Source: Virgibacillus siamensis
GTDB lineage: Bacteria; Bacillota; Bacilli; Bacillales; Amphibacillaceae
DNA: 64,000 bases
Direction of reading: 5' to 3'
Assembly: GCF_900162695.1 (NCBI RefSeq)
Contig: NZ_FUIH01000007.1
Location: 3,162,001 to 3,226,000 of the forward strand
The position numbers and the translations under genes are program-made. The notes below the pieces were generated by a model. That model was not told where the DNA came from, ran no database searches, and was given only the letters and a program-made list of their open reading frames with translations. Position 1 is the first letter of the stretch, and every line of letters starts with the position of its first letter. Shown piece by piece: positions 11,131 to 19,047 of this stretch.

Positions 11131-12078
11131 TTACTTATTGTCTTTTTCCCCGATTCGGTCCCGTAATCCGAAACCTATATCAATTATACCTAATAGACGT
11201 ACAAGGTAAAGAAGAAAAAACGGGAAAAACAGTGACAATACCACACTTGAAATGGGCAGTGCCTTTGAAATATTTTTCTCGTGGGCATAGAAAAAAATAA
11301 ATGAAAAACCTTGTAACGTCATGAGTATTCCAGTCAGCCACATAATATTATTTACCGCCAAATATAACGTACCGGAAGGATCCAAATCAAAAAATGTGAC
11401 AATCAGAGATAAAAAGTATATCCAGATAAGCGCCACCGGGAATCGCAACGTGCGAAACGGCGGAAAACCAAGTCTTTGTTGATACAAACGATTAATCACC
11501 TTATATGCTGCCCATTGGCTGATAAACGCAAAGATGATTGCAATGATCGCTAATCCCACTGGAAGGAGATTTGCTATCATGGATACTTGTTTCTTAAGCG
11601 TATCCCATTCTTCCTGTGTGACCTCAGCAAGCCCAAATTGAGTCATGAAATCACGACTCATCTGCATCGATTCTGCTAACATTGCATTGAGTTCATCAAT
11701 CCAGTTGACGTCAAAAATAATCTGACTGAACAGAAAAGCAAATAACAATCCGACAATAAATCCGATTGTTCCGCGTGCCCATGTTTCATAAGCAGTAGAT
11801 TGCTGATGCATGGCACTGCCTATCATCAACCCGCCTAAACAGGTCATAACCGTGATTGGCAGTGACAAAAACGTTGTAAACAGAAACGATAAGATTAGAA
11901 TGGCACCAACCATAACAGCAGTCGGTTTCCAATTATAACGGCTGGCATATATAATTACCGGAACCGGCAAAACAAACATTGCAACAACTGATATTATCGG
12001 CACAAAAAGCGTAATCAGCAGAAGTACAATATAAAGTGCCGTAAGCATTGCGCCGTCTGTTAATTTTTTCGAGTTCAT
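11131..12078 (-). CDS. yybS: YybS family membrane protein (DUF2232)
   Basis: About 315 aa with some eight hydrophobic segments; DUF2232 family, function unknown. The start was set at the ATG of MNSKKLTDGAMLTALYIV because AAGGTG precedes it at proper spacing; the frame stays open 31 codons further upstream without a good ribosome site. The N-terminal pattern recalls S-component-like transporters (inference). It opens the yybS-gdpP-rplI-dnaB block. Confidence 0.85.
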   Translation of the reverse strand: MNSKKLTDGAMLTALYIVLLLITLFVPIISVVAMFVLPVPVIIYASRYNWKPTAVMVGAILILSFLFTTFLSLPITVMTCLGGLMIGSAMHQQSTAYETWARGTIGFIVGLLFAFLFSQIIFDVNWIDELNAMLAESMQMSRDFMTQFGLAEVTQEEWDTLKKQVSMIANLLPVGLAIIAIIFAFISQWAAYKVINRLYQQRLGFPPFRTLRFPVALIWIYFLSLIVTFFDLDPSGTLYLAVNNIMWLTGILMTLQGFSFIFFYAHEKNISKALPISSVVLSLFFPFFLLYLVRLLGIIDIGFGLRDRIGEKDNK

Positions 12079-12481
12079 GTATTGCACCTTCATCTCCAAA
12101 AATTTTATTATTAGTATAAGCCGTTTTCTGAAAGATTGTTGTTTACTATTGTCCCGTTGCTGTGTGTACATTACAGCTTAGATGCGACATCTGCTCCAAT
12201 TCGGTTAAAAGATAGTTAAACCTCAGCGAAGGGAAATTATTCGCCGTTTATAGAACCACAAAGGTTTACAGAACAACAAAACATGCGAAAATAGCCTTAG
12301 TACATGATAACACGATTTCACGTTTAATTGGTATATAATCAAATTATTTCCCGGGCAATAATTGCCGAATTTTGTCGGCTGGTTCAAATAGTCATGGAAT
12401 CTTCATCCCTAATAAGCGATTTTGTGACTTATTTCCATTATAATATAAACCGTAAGCAATATATTCTGAAGGATGAAATGA
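12079..12481. other. Intergenic region between divergent yybS and the DUF1189-like gene
   Basis: About 400 nt without a supportable gene. An open frame on the plus strand here has no ribosome site and overlaps the next gene out of frame. It contains a TATAAT at 12334 without a good -35, and a palindrome resembling the Noc-binding site at 12346. Confidence 0.6.
12346..12359. promoter_or_regulatory. Candidate Noc-binding site
   Basis: ATTTCCCGGGCAAT matches the B. subtilis Noc-binding consensus ATTTCCCGGGAAAT at 13 of 14 positions and lies in a larger imperfect palindrome (ATTATT..CCCGGG..AATAAT). A noc gene is present in this window. Confidence 0.4.
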
Positions 12482-12970
12482 ATGATTTTTTTACAGGCCT
12501 TTTTGTACAGCATCAGATTACCGAAAAAGCAGGCAATGTTCCGCTTAAACCGTATAGGAATGGATATAACTGTCATCTACATGTTTATTCTCATATTTTT
12601 TGTATCCCTTCCATCTTTTATAAACCGTTTGACTTCCGCAAAGGGATTAGGGGCGGATATGCCCTTTTTTATGCAGCTTGTTTATTTTTTTATGTTTTAC
12701 TATTTACCATTAACAATCATGCTTTTTCTGCTTATATCATTGATTGCATATATTGGTACACTCACGGCAAAAGCACTGAATCGGAAAATACGTTTTGCAA
12801 TATTATGGAAAATGTGTGCATATACCACAACTATTCCATTTCTTGTTTATACAATTGCTGCACTGATTTTCCCTGTGAGTGATGCTTTCATATGGTTGTT
12901 TATAATTTATTCACTGGCATTTATGATTAAAATCATCACGGTGTACCCGAAACGGAAAAAGCGAAAATAG
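12482..12970 (+). CDS. Small multi-pass membrane protein, DUF1189-like
   Basis: 162 aa with four hydrophobic segments (about 28-48, 62-88, 104-124, 130-150) and a basic C-terminus. The opening FLYSIRLPKKQAMFRLNRIGM resembles the N-terminus of Bacillaceae DUF1189 proteins, but this protein is shorter than I recall for that family, so the assignment is tentative. GAAGGATG lies ahead of the chosen ATG. It ends 13 nt before modA and reads the same way, so it may be the first gene of the modABC transcript; nothing in it suggests molybdate transport. Confidence 0.6.
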   Translation: MIFLQAFLYSIRLPKKQAMFRLNRIGMDITVIYMFILIFFVSLPSFINRLTSAKGLGADMPFFMQLVYFFMFYYLPLTIMLFLLISLIAYIGTLTAKALNRKIRFAILWKMCAYTTTIPFLVYTIAALIFPVSDAFIWLFIIYSLAFMIKIITVYPKRKKRK

Positions 12971-12983
12971 GAGTTTTTTAATT

Positions 12984-13751
12984 ATGAAATACATAAAATA
13001 TATATCTTTTATTCTTATCATTATACTTGTATCCGGATGTTCCAACCAGGCAAAGGATGCGGAACATAAAATCTTTGTTTCTGCAGCAGCAAGTTTATCC
13101 GGCCCCCTGAATGAAATAGTGGATGAATTTGAAAAGGAAAACCCGGACACTATCGTGACATTACAGTTTGGCGCTTCAGGAAAGCTTGCTCAGCAAATCC
13201 AGCAGGGCGCGCCTGTGGATGTTTTTTTATCAGCTGATGAAAAGCGAATGGATCTGCTGGCGTCACAGGACATGATTGTACCCGATACAAGAACTAATTT
13301 CACCCGAAATAAGCTTGTACTGATTGCTAACAAAAACAGTGCCATTCAGATTAATACATTAAAAAATCTTCCGCAAACAAATGTGAGTCAAATAGCCATT
13401 GGTAATCCGAAAAGTGTTCCAGCAGGCACATATACCAAGCAAGCGCTTGAAAATGTGGGCATTTGGGACAGCCTTGCAGAAAAGTTTGTATATGCAAAGG
13501 ATGTACGGCAGGTACTGACATACGTGGAATCGGGCAATACTGACCTTGGCTTTGTTTATGCTTCTGATTTAAAACGTTCAGGGCTGGTGAAAGGTATTTC
13601 AAAAATAAACGCGGATTTATACGACCCAATTGTCTATCCGGCGGCAGTAACAGCTTCCAGTGAAACAAAGAAACAAGCAAAATCATTTATACAATTTCTC
13701 AAGTCCGACAAGGCACAAACGGTCTTGTCCGATGCTGGATTTGGTTCCTGA
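12984..13751 (+). CDS. modA: Molybdate ABC transporter substrate-binding lipoprotein
   Basis: 255 aa. The signal peptide ends in a lipobox (VSGC) so it is lipid-anchored outside the membrane. FVSAAASLSGPLNEI, LQFGASGKLAQQIQQGAPVDVFLSAD, GNPKSVPAGTYTKQAL and the C-terminal FIQFLKSDKAQTVL are typical of ModA, which binds molybdate or tungstate. First of modABC, 12 nt before modB. Confidence 0.93.
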   Translation: MKYIKYISFILIIILVSGCSNQAKDAEHKIFVSAAASLSGPLNEIVDEFEKENPDTIVTLQFGASGKLAQQIQQGAPVDVFLSADEKRMDLLASQDMIVPDTRTNFTRNKLVLIANKNSAIQINTLKNLPQTNVSQIAIGNPKSVPAGTYTKQALENVGIWDSLAEKFVYAKDVRQVLTYVESGNTDLGFVYASDLKRSGLVKGISKINADLYDPIVYPAAVTASSETKKQAKSFIQFLKSDKAQTVLSDAGFGS

Positions 13752-13763
13752 AGGCGGGATGAT

Positions 13764-14441
13764 ATGGATTTTACACCATTACTTCTTTCATTAAAAATAG
13801 CTGGCATTGCTACTGTGATTGTTCTGGTATTGGGAGTCTTCCTTGCACGGATTATAGCGCGAAATCATTTTCCCGGAAAACGGATTCTGGAATCGGTCCT
13901 TATGCTTCCTTTGGTCCTGCCCCCAACGGTAGTCGGGTTCGGCTTGCTTTTATTATTCGGGAAAAACGGTCCAATTGGCGGTCTTCTTTTGTCCCGGTTT
14001 GATTTCCAGATTGTTTTTACTTGGATTGGTGCTGTAATTGCGGCTGTAGTTGTTTCCTTTCCATTAATGTATCAAAGTGCTGCAGCCTCCTTTCAAAATT
14101 ATGATCCAAACCTGGAAAACGCAGCTCTAACAATGGGGGCATCCAAATGGAAAGTCTTCTGGACAATTTCTTTCCCCCTTGCAAGACCGGGGCTTATCGC
14201 GGGACTTGTATTAACATTTGCACGTGCATTGGGAGAGTTTGGTGCCACTTTAATGATTGCAGGCTACATCCCAAATCGAACCGAAACAATTCCACTGGCA
14301 ATCTACTTTTCCGTGGAATCCGGCAATATGGATGCTGCTTTATTTTGGGTAATCAGCATTGTTGCTGTCGGTTTTTGTGCAATATTGTGGCTGAACTGGT
14401 GGAATGGAAAAAATATTCTCCGATTTTCAAGTGACAAATAA
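13764..14441 (+). CDS. modB: Molybdate ABC transporter permease
   Basis: 225 aa with five or six membrane helices. The coupling loop has the permease EAA motif (AALTMGASKWKVFWTISFPLARPG). LMLPLVLPPTVVGFGLLLLFG and RALGEFGATLMIAG are characteristic of ModB. It lies between modA and modC with short gaps, so the three form one operon. Confidence 0.93.
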   Translation: MDFTPLLLSLKIAGIATVIVLVLGVFLARIIARNHFPGKRILESVLMLPLVLPPTVVGFGLLLLFGKNGPIGGLLLSRFDFQIVFTWIGAVIAAVVVSFPLMYQSAAASFQNYDPNLENAALTMGASKWKVFWTISFPLARPGLIAGLVLTFARALGEFGATLMIAGYIPNRTETIPLAIYFSVESGNMDAALFWVISIVAVGFCAILWLNWWNGKNILRFSSDK

Positions 14442-14455
14442 CAGGTGGAATGAAC

Positions 14456-15076
14456 ATGCTGACTTTGCAGATCACGAAAAAACTGAAGAATTTTACAATC
14501 GAAACAGCATTTGATATAGGCGGTGAAATAGCTGTATTATCCGGTCCATCCGGGGCGGGAAAAACAACCATCCTAAATTGCATTTCCGGCCTTATACAAC
14601 CGGATTCCGGAAAAATCATGCTGAATGGACGTGTCCTTTTTAATGATCATGTAAAACCGCTCCCTGTGCAAAAACGGAATATTGGATATCTGTTTCAAGA
14701 CTATGCCCTGTTTCCGCATATGACGATTGAAAAAAATATTTCATATGGCATGCGGGATGAGTCGTTGACCCGCAAACTTGTCGATGTGACGGGGATCGGC
14801 CATTTACTGAACAGCTATCCACATCAAATATCAGGCGGTGAAAAGCAACGTGCAGCACTTGTCAGAGCACTTGCAACAAAACCAGAAGCCCTTTTATTGG
14901 ACGAACCTTTCTCCTCCTTGGATACCAAAACCAAAAACGAATGTCAAAATGAATTACTGCGACTGCATAGCATTTGGAAAATTCCAGTTATACTAGTGAC
15001 ACACGATTATGAGGAAGCTGAAAAACTTGGCGATCATCTTTTGCGGATTGAGCGGGGGAACATATTACCGGAATAG
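14456..15076 (+). CDS. modC: Molybdate ABC transporter ATP-binding protein, lacking the C-terminal Mop domain
   Basis: About 206 aa. Walker A GPSGAGKTT, Q-loop LFQDYALFPHMT, signature SGGEKQRAALVRAL, Walker B ALLLDEPFSSLD and H-loop VTHDYEEA are all present. The protein stops soon after the H-loop, so it lacks the C-terminal TOBE/Mop molybdate-binding domain found in E. coli-type ModC (about 350 aa). AGGTGG is 7 nt before the second ATG (14456), preferred over the one at 14450. ATP hydrolysis drives molybdate import through ModB. Next to modAB, molybdate is the likely substrate. Confidence 0.88.
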   Translation: MLTLQITKKLKNFTIETAFDIGGEIAVLSGPSGAGKTTILNCISGLIQPDSGKIMLNGRVLFNDHVKPLPVQKRNIGYLFQDYALFPHMTIEKNISYGMRDESLTRKLVDVTGIGHLLNSYPHQISGGEKQRAALVRALATKPEALLLDEPFSSLDTKTKNECQNELLRLHSIWKIPVILVTHDYEEAEKLGDHLLRIERGNILPE

Positions 15077-15101
15077 ATCGCTTTGTTCGGTGGGTTTGGG
15101 G

Positions 15102-15262
15102 TTTCTTCAGTGGAGAATGGAGAGTTTCTTCAGCGCGAAACAGACTTTCTTCGGCGCGGTTCAGCTTTTCTTCAGCGCAGGACGGACTTTCTTCGGCGCG
15201 GAACGAACTTTCTTCGGCGCGGTACCCGCTTTATTCAGCGGGGGTGCACATATCTTCAGCAC
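15102..15262. repeat. Degenerate 21-bp tandem repeats after modC (D2)
   Basis: Eight units anchored on TTTCTTCrGCGC at 15102, 15125, 15146, 15167, 15188, 15209, 15230 and 15251; spacing is 21 bp after the first 23. Because 21 is a multiple of 3, two plus-strand frames stay open and would encode seven-residue repeats such as FLRRGTN, but there is no ribosome site and no resemblance to a known protein. The array fills the space between modC and the rpsR terminator. Confidence 0.8.
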
Positions 15263-15271
15263 CTTTAAAGT

Positions 15272-15307
15272 CAAAAAAAAGCGGAGGCACTAAATGCTTC
15301 CGCTTTT
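15272..15307. terminator. rpsR terminator, probably bidirectional
   Basis: Stem GCGGAGGCA / TGCTTCCGC (one mismatch) flanked by A and T runs on both sides, between the converging modABC and rpsF-ssb-rpsR transcripts. Confidence 0.85.
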
Positions 15308-15311
15308 CCTA

Positions 15312-15542
15312 TTATTCTGCTGCATATGGCAATAATGCCATTTGACGGGCACGTTTGATTGCTTTTGTAAGTTTACGTTGGTATTTTGCAGATGTTCCAG
15401 TTACACGACGAGGAAGAATTTTTCCGCGTTCTGAAATGAAACGTCTCAGCAAATCAACATCTTTATAGTCAATGTGTGTAATTCCGTTCGCTGTGAAATA
15501 ACACACTTTACGACGCTTTGCACGACCGCGACGAGCTGCCAT
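15312..15542 (-). CDS. rpsR: 30S ribosomal protein S18
   Basis: 76 aa, family length. [28 protein letters not shown] and the [11 protein letters not shown] end are diagnostic. Last gene of rpsF-ssb-rpsR, 35 nt after ssb. S6 and S18 bind as a pair to the 30S platform, which fits their co-transcription. Confidence 0.98.
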   Translation of the reverse strand: MAARRGRAKRRKVCYFTANGITHIDYKDVDLLRRFISERGKILPRRVTGTSAKYQRKLTKAIKRARQMALLPYAAE

Positions 15543-15577
15543 AGTAAACCCTCCTTCAAATTTCTTCCATTCTTAAA

Positions 15578-16054
15578 TCAGAATGGCAAATCATCATCTG
15601 ATATATCGATAGGTTCTCCATTATTTTTAAACGGATCCTCTTCGTTTTGAGTTTGATTCTGGTTTTGGTTCATCCGGTTCTGATTCTGGTTTTGCTGGAA
15701 TCCTGAAGACTGCTGTCCTCTGCTTTGCGAGGAACCTTTTGTTTCCAGGAATTGAACGCTGTCTGCTACAACTTCTGTTACAAATACAGTTTTGCCATCC
15801 TGGCCATCAAATGTCCGTGTTTGAATACGTCCGTCGACGCCAATCATACTGCCTTTTTTCATGTAATTCGCAAGGTTTTCAGCCGGTCTGCGCCAGACTA
15901 CACAGTTAATGAAGTCTGCATCACGGTTTCCCTGCTGATTTGAGAAAGGACGATTGACTGCTACGGTAAAGTTGGCGACTGCTACTCCACTCGATGTATA
16001 ACGTAAATCAGGATCCTTCGTTAACCTGCCGACAAGTACGACACGATTCAACAT
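15578..16054 (-). CDS. ssb: Single-stranded DNA-binding protein
   Basis: 158 aa. OB fold (about 1-105) opening [20 protein letters not shown], then a flexible Gln/Asn-rich linker, and the acidic tip DISDDDLPF that docks replication and repair partners. The ATG was chosen because AAGGAG lies 8 nt upstream; a GTG three codons earlier is in frame but overlaps that site. Located between rpsF and rpsR. Confidence 0.97.
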   Translation of the reverse strand: MLNRVVLVGRLTKDPDLRYTSSGVAVANFTVAVNRPFSNQQGNRDADFINCVVWRRPAENLANYMKKGSMIGVDGRIQTRTFDGQDGKTVFVTEVVADSVQFLETKGSSQSRGQQSSGFQQNQNQNRMNQNQNQTQNEEDPFKNNGEPIDISDDDLPF

Positions 16055-16069
16055 CAGAACCACTCCTTA

Positions 16070-16360
16070 TTATTGATCATCTTCTCGAATTGCGATATGA
16101 CGAATAATATCATCAGAGAACTTAGCGAGACGATCAAACTCATTGATAGCTTTTTCATCACCGCTGAAGTTAATGATTACATAATATCCATCACGGTAAT
16201 CATTGATTTCATAAGCAAGACGTTTCTTGCCCTTTTCATCAACTTTTTCAATCTCCGCTCCGTTGTCAGTCAACACGTTGTTGAAACGCTCAATCAAAGC
16301 TGTTTGAGCTTCTTCTTCCATATCCGGGCGGACGATGTACATGATTTCGTATTTTCTCAT
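16070..16360 (-). CDS. rpsF: 30S ribosomal protein S6
   Basis: 96 aa. [14 protein letters not shown] and [17 protein letters not shown] mark the ferredoxin-like S6 fold. The ATG at 16360 follows AAGGAGG with 8-nt spacing; the frame also opens at a GTG inside that site. First gene of the operon, preceded by a structured leader. Confidence 0.98.
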   Translation of the reverse strand: MRKYEIMYIVRPDMEEEAQTALIERFNNVLTDNGAEIEKVDEKGKKRLAYEINDYRDGYYVIINFSGDEKAINEFDRLAKFSDDIIRHIAIREDDQ

Positions 16361-16379
16361 CCGTTGCACCTCCTTTTGG

Positions 16380-16475
16380 TCTTAGCGGCCTCATTTGCCG
16401 TTCGGGTTCCAGAATAATGGCTGTCCATCTCTGTTACCTTCCTGTATGAAGCAAGGAGTAATCTATATTCATTAC
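16380..16475 (-). promoter_or_regulatory. Candidate S6:S18 autoregulatory leader
   Basis: The transcript upstream of rpsF contains GAACCCGAACGGC followed by AAATGAGGCCGC, resembling the CCG-bearing motif of the widespread S6:S18 leader that mimics their 16S rRNA site. Position is right; I could not verify the fold. Confidence 0.4.
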
Positions 16476-16487
16476 TCACGATAGTGT

Positions 16488-16516
16488 ATTATACCAAATC
16501 TTGTTTTAAAAAACAA
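16488..16516 (-). promoter_or_regulatory. Promoter of rpsF-ssb-rpsR
   Basis: Minus strand TTGTTT, 17 nt, TATAAT with an upstream TGG (extended -10). It lies between the ychF stop and rpsF, about 130 nt before the rpsF start, leaving room for the leader. Confidence 0.6.
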
Positions 16517-16540
16517 CCATTCGAGGGATCCTTTTTACTG

Positions 16541-17641
16541 TTATACATTAAACCGGAAATGGATAACATCGCCATCCTGGACGATATATTCTTTTCCTTC
16601 AAGACGAACATTGCCATTTTCACGTGCCTTGGCCATACCCTGTGCTTCCATAAGATCATCATAGGATACCGTTTCGGCACGTATAAAACCTTTTTCAAAA
16701 TCAGTGTGGATGATTCCTGCTGCCTGTGGTGCTTTGATACCTTTGCGGAATGTCCAGGCACGTACTTCCTGCTCACCGGCAGTAAAATAGGTTGCCAATC
16801 CAAGCAGACTGTATGATGCTTTGATCAATTTATCCAGCCCCGATTCGGAGATCCCAAGGTCTTCGAGGAACTCTTCCTTTTCCTCTTGTTCCAATTCAGC
16901 AATCTCTTCCTCAATTTTAGCGCAAATAACAATTACCTTGGCATTTTCATTTGCAGCATATTCCTTAACCTTCTGTACGTTTTCATTTGCATCAGGGTCT
17001 GCAATTTCATCTTCACTGACATTTGCCACATATAATGTAGGTTTACTAGTCAGTAAATGAAGTCCTTTGACCACTTTCCACTCTTCTTCAGTGAAATCCA
17101 ATGCCCTTGCTGGATTATCCGCTTCCAGTCCATCTTTCAGTTTGGAAAGGATGTTTTGCTCTGCGACTGCTTCCTTATCTTTCTGTCTTGCCAGTTTCTC
17201 CACCCGCTGAAGCCGTTTATTAACGGTTTCCAAATCAGCCAGAATAAGTTCCAAGTTAATGATTTCAATATCATCAATCGGATCAATTTTGCCTGAAACG
17301 TGTGTAATATTATCATCCTGAAAACAACGGACAACCTGGCAAATGGCATCTACCTGGCGAATATGGGACAAAAACTGGTTCCCGAGTCCCTCGCCTTTAC
17401 TTGCGCCCTTTACAATCCCGGCAATATCGGTGAATTCAAAAGCTGTAGGGGTTGTTTTTTTGGGGTTTACCAATTCTGTTAATTTATTTAAGCGATTGTC
17501 CGGAACCTCCACTATTCCCACATTCGGATCGATCGTTGCAAAAGGATAGTTAGCTGCCTCTGCACCCGCCTGTGTAATAGCATTAAATAATGTTGATTTC
17601 CCCACATTCGGAAGTCCGACAATTCCTGCTGTCAGTGACAT
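16541..17641 (-). CDS. ychF: Redox-regulated ATPase YchF (Obg family)
   Basis: 366 aa, full length. GLPNVGKSTLFN is the P-loop (about 9-20) and FTDIAGIVKGASKGEGLGNQFL covers switch II; the guanine-specific NKxD is replaced by NVSE (VANVSEDE), consistent with the ATP preference known for YchF. A coiled coil (about 130-200) and the C-terminal TGS-like domain (FRKGIKAPQAAGIIHTDFEKGFI) follow. It binds ribosomes and is linked to stress responses in other bacteria. Upstream of rpsF as in B. subtilis. Confidence 0.97.
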   Translation of the reverse strand: MSLTAGIVGLPNVGKSTLFNAITQAGAEAANYPFATIDPNVGIVEVPDNRLNKLTELVNPKKTTPTAFEFTDIAGIVKGASKGEGLGNQFLSHIRQVDAICQVVRCFQDDNITHVSGKIDPIDDIEIINLELILADLETVNKRLQRVEKLARQKDKEAVAEQNILSKLKDGLEADNPARALDFTEEEWKVVKGLHLLTSKPTLYVANVSEDEIADPDANENVQKVKEYAANENAKVIVICAKIEEEIAELEQEEKEEFLEDLGISESGLDKLIKASYSLLGLATYFTAGEQEVRAWTFRKGIKAPQAAGIIHTDFEKGFIRAETVSYDDLMEAQGMAKARENGNVRLEGKEYIVQDGDVIHFRFNV

Positions 17642-17730
17642 TCAACTTTCACTCCTTAAGGGTTTCCATTCATATGAACGCGTTAGTCATACCAATTATA
17701 GATACAAGCATTTAAAATGACAAGTTATCA

Positions 17731-17766
17731 AAAAACAAAAATGGGCAACAAATGTCACCCATTTTT
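17731..17766 (-). terminator. Terminator of the YkvI-MscS-DUF951 operon
   Basis: Minus strand AAAAATGGG, 12-nt loop, CCCATTTTT, then a T run. It lies about 80 nt after the DUF951 stop. Confidence 0.75.
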
Positions 17767-17844
17767 GCTTTTTACCCTATTATTTTTTGTTTTTCTATCT
17801 CTATATAGATCCATAATACTAGTTTTTGGGTACATTAGTCAATT

Positions 17845-18051
17845 TTAACCATTTTTATTTTCTGCTTTTTCCAGGATCTTTTTCAATTTTTTAGTGAAAT
17901 CCTTTCGCGGCATCATTACACTGTGACCGCATCCAAGGCACTTGATTCGAATATCCATTCCCATGCGGATGATTTGCCAGCGGTTTTCACCGCATGGATG
18001 CTGTTTTTTCATTTGTACAATGTCGTTTTTTTCAAATTGTTTATCGGCCAT
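17845..18051 (-). CDS. DUF951 family protein (YyzM-like)
   Basis: 68 aa. HPCGENRWQIIRMGMDIRIK followed by CLGCGHSVMMPR is the hallmark of DUF951. The three cysteines and one histidine suggest a small zinc-binding or OB-like nucleic-acid-binding fold (inference); function unknown. It starts 14 nt after the MscS gene and is the last gene of that operon; in B. subtilis its homologue also neighbours ychF. Confidence 0.88.
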   Translation of the reverse strand: MADKQFEKNDIVQMKKQHPCGENRWQIIRMGMDIRIKCLGCGHSVMMPRKDFTKKLKKILEKAENKNG

Positions 18052-18065
18052 ACAGGGATCCCCTT

Positions 18066-18965
18066 CTATTCATGTTTTTCTGACGGCATTTCCATTGCAT
18101 TCGGGCTCTCATTCCTGGAATACATTACAAGACGAGGAGCCGGGATCTCAATTCCCCGATCATAAAGAACCTCTTTCACTTCTTTACGGATAATACGTGC
18201 TCCGGCCCATTGATATACCGGCAATGTTTCAGCAATGACCCGAATCACATAATGTGACGTTTCCAGTGTTTGGACGCCGATAATTTCCGGAACCGTTACA
18301 ATCTCCTCATAGTTATCCGGCAATTTACTGCATACTTCATTAATAATATCTTCCGCTTTGGCAACATCATTTTCGTATGGAACATTAATATCAACAACAG
18401 AAAGCCCGTTATGAGCCGAGTAATTCGTAACCTGTGTCACATTCCCGTTTGGGAGAACATGCTGCTCCCCTGTCCAGCTCATAATCTTGGTCGTCCGTAA
18501 ACCGATTTCCTCAACCGTTCCTTCGACACCTGAAGTGAAAATATAATCTCCGACTGAGAACTGGTCCTCAAAAATAATAAAGAATCCGGAAATAATATCA
18601 CGGACGAGACTCTGTGCACCAAACCCAATGGCAAGTCCGGCAACACCTGCACCGGCTAATAATGGTCCAATTTGAATACCCAATACCCCATCAAGAATCA
18701 TCACGATTGCCGTAAAATAGACTGTATATTTCAAAATATTTTCGATTAATTTACGCAACGTCGTTTCCCTGCGCTCTGTAATCCGAAATGGTCCGCGCCG
18801 TTTATTTTGAAATACCCGGTTGATTATATTTTTTCCAACCTTAACAACAACCATAGCCAGCACCAGAATAACGATAACATGCAAAGCACCCATTAAAATG
18901 GTGTCTACCCATAGTTTCGAACTAGTTAAATACTCCAACAGTTTGAGACTTTCCTCAGTGTCCAA
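18066..18965 (-). CDS. Small-conductance mechanosensitive channel (MscS family)
   Basis: About 299 aa. Three membrane helices (about 15-165), the third lining the pore with GVAGLAIGFGAQSLVRDIISGFFI, then the beta domain (DQFSVGDYIF, GTVEEIGLRTTKI) and a C-terminal alpha/beta domain. It releases solutes on hypo-osmotic shock. Both TTG codons at 18971 and 18965 are in frame; GGGGG is 8 nt before 18965, which I prefer. Between YkvI and DUF951 genes. Confidence 0.92.
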   Translation of the reverse strand: MDTEESLKLLEYLTSSKLWVDTILMGALHVIVILVLAMVVVKVGKNIINRVFQNKRRGPFRITERRETTLRKLIENILKYTVYFTAIVMILDGVLGIQIGPLLAGAGVAGLAIGFGAQSLVRDIISGFFIIFEDQFSVGDYIFTSGVEGTVEEIGLRTTKIMSWTGEQHVLPNGNVTQVTNYSAHNGLSVVDINVPYENDVAKAEDIINEVCSKLPDNYEEIVTVPEIIGVQTLETSHYVIRVIAETLPVYQWAGARIIRKEVKEVLYDRGIEIPAPRLVMYSRNESPNAMEMPSEKHE

Positions 18966-19047
18966 TATCAATACCCCCGAAACAAAACTCTATACATAAG
19001 ATATTACAATAATTGGAGCACGTTTTAAAGAAAGACCGACTAAATGT

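Noticed and set aside
12328..12882. 184-codon open frame overlapping the DUF1189-like gene
   Set aside because: Out of frame with the gene that has a ribosome site and membrane pattern; Cys/Tyr/His-rich composition is typical of a shadow frame.
15009..15293. Open frames encoding seven-residue repeats (FLRRGTN, FFGAERT types)
   Set aside because: No ribosome site, one overlaps modC, and they are by-products of a 21-bp repeat lacking stops.
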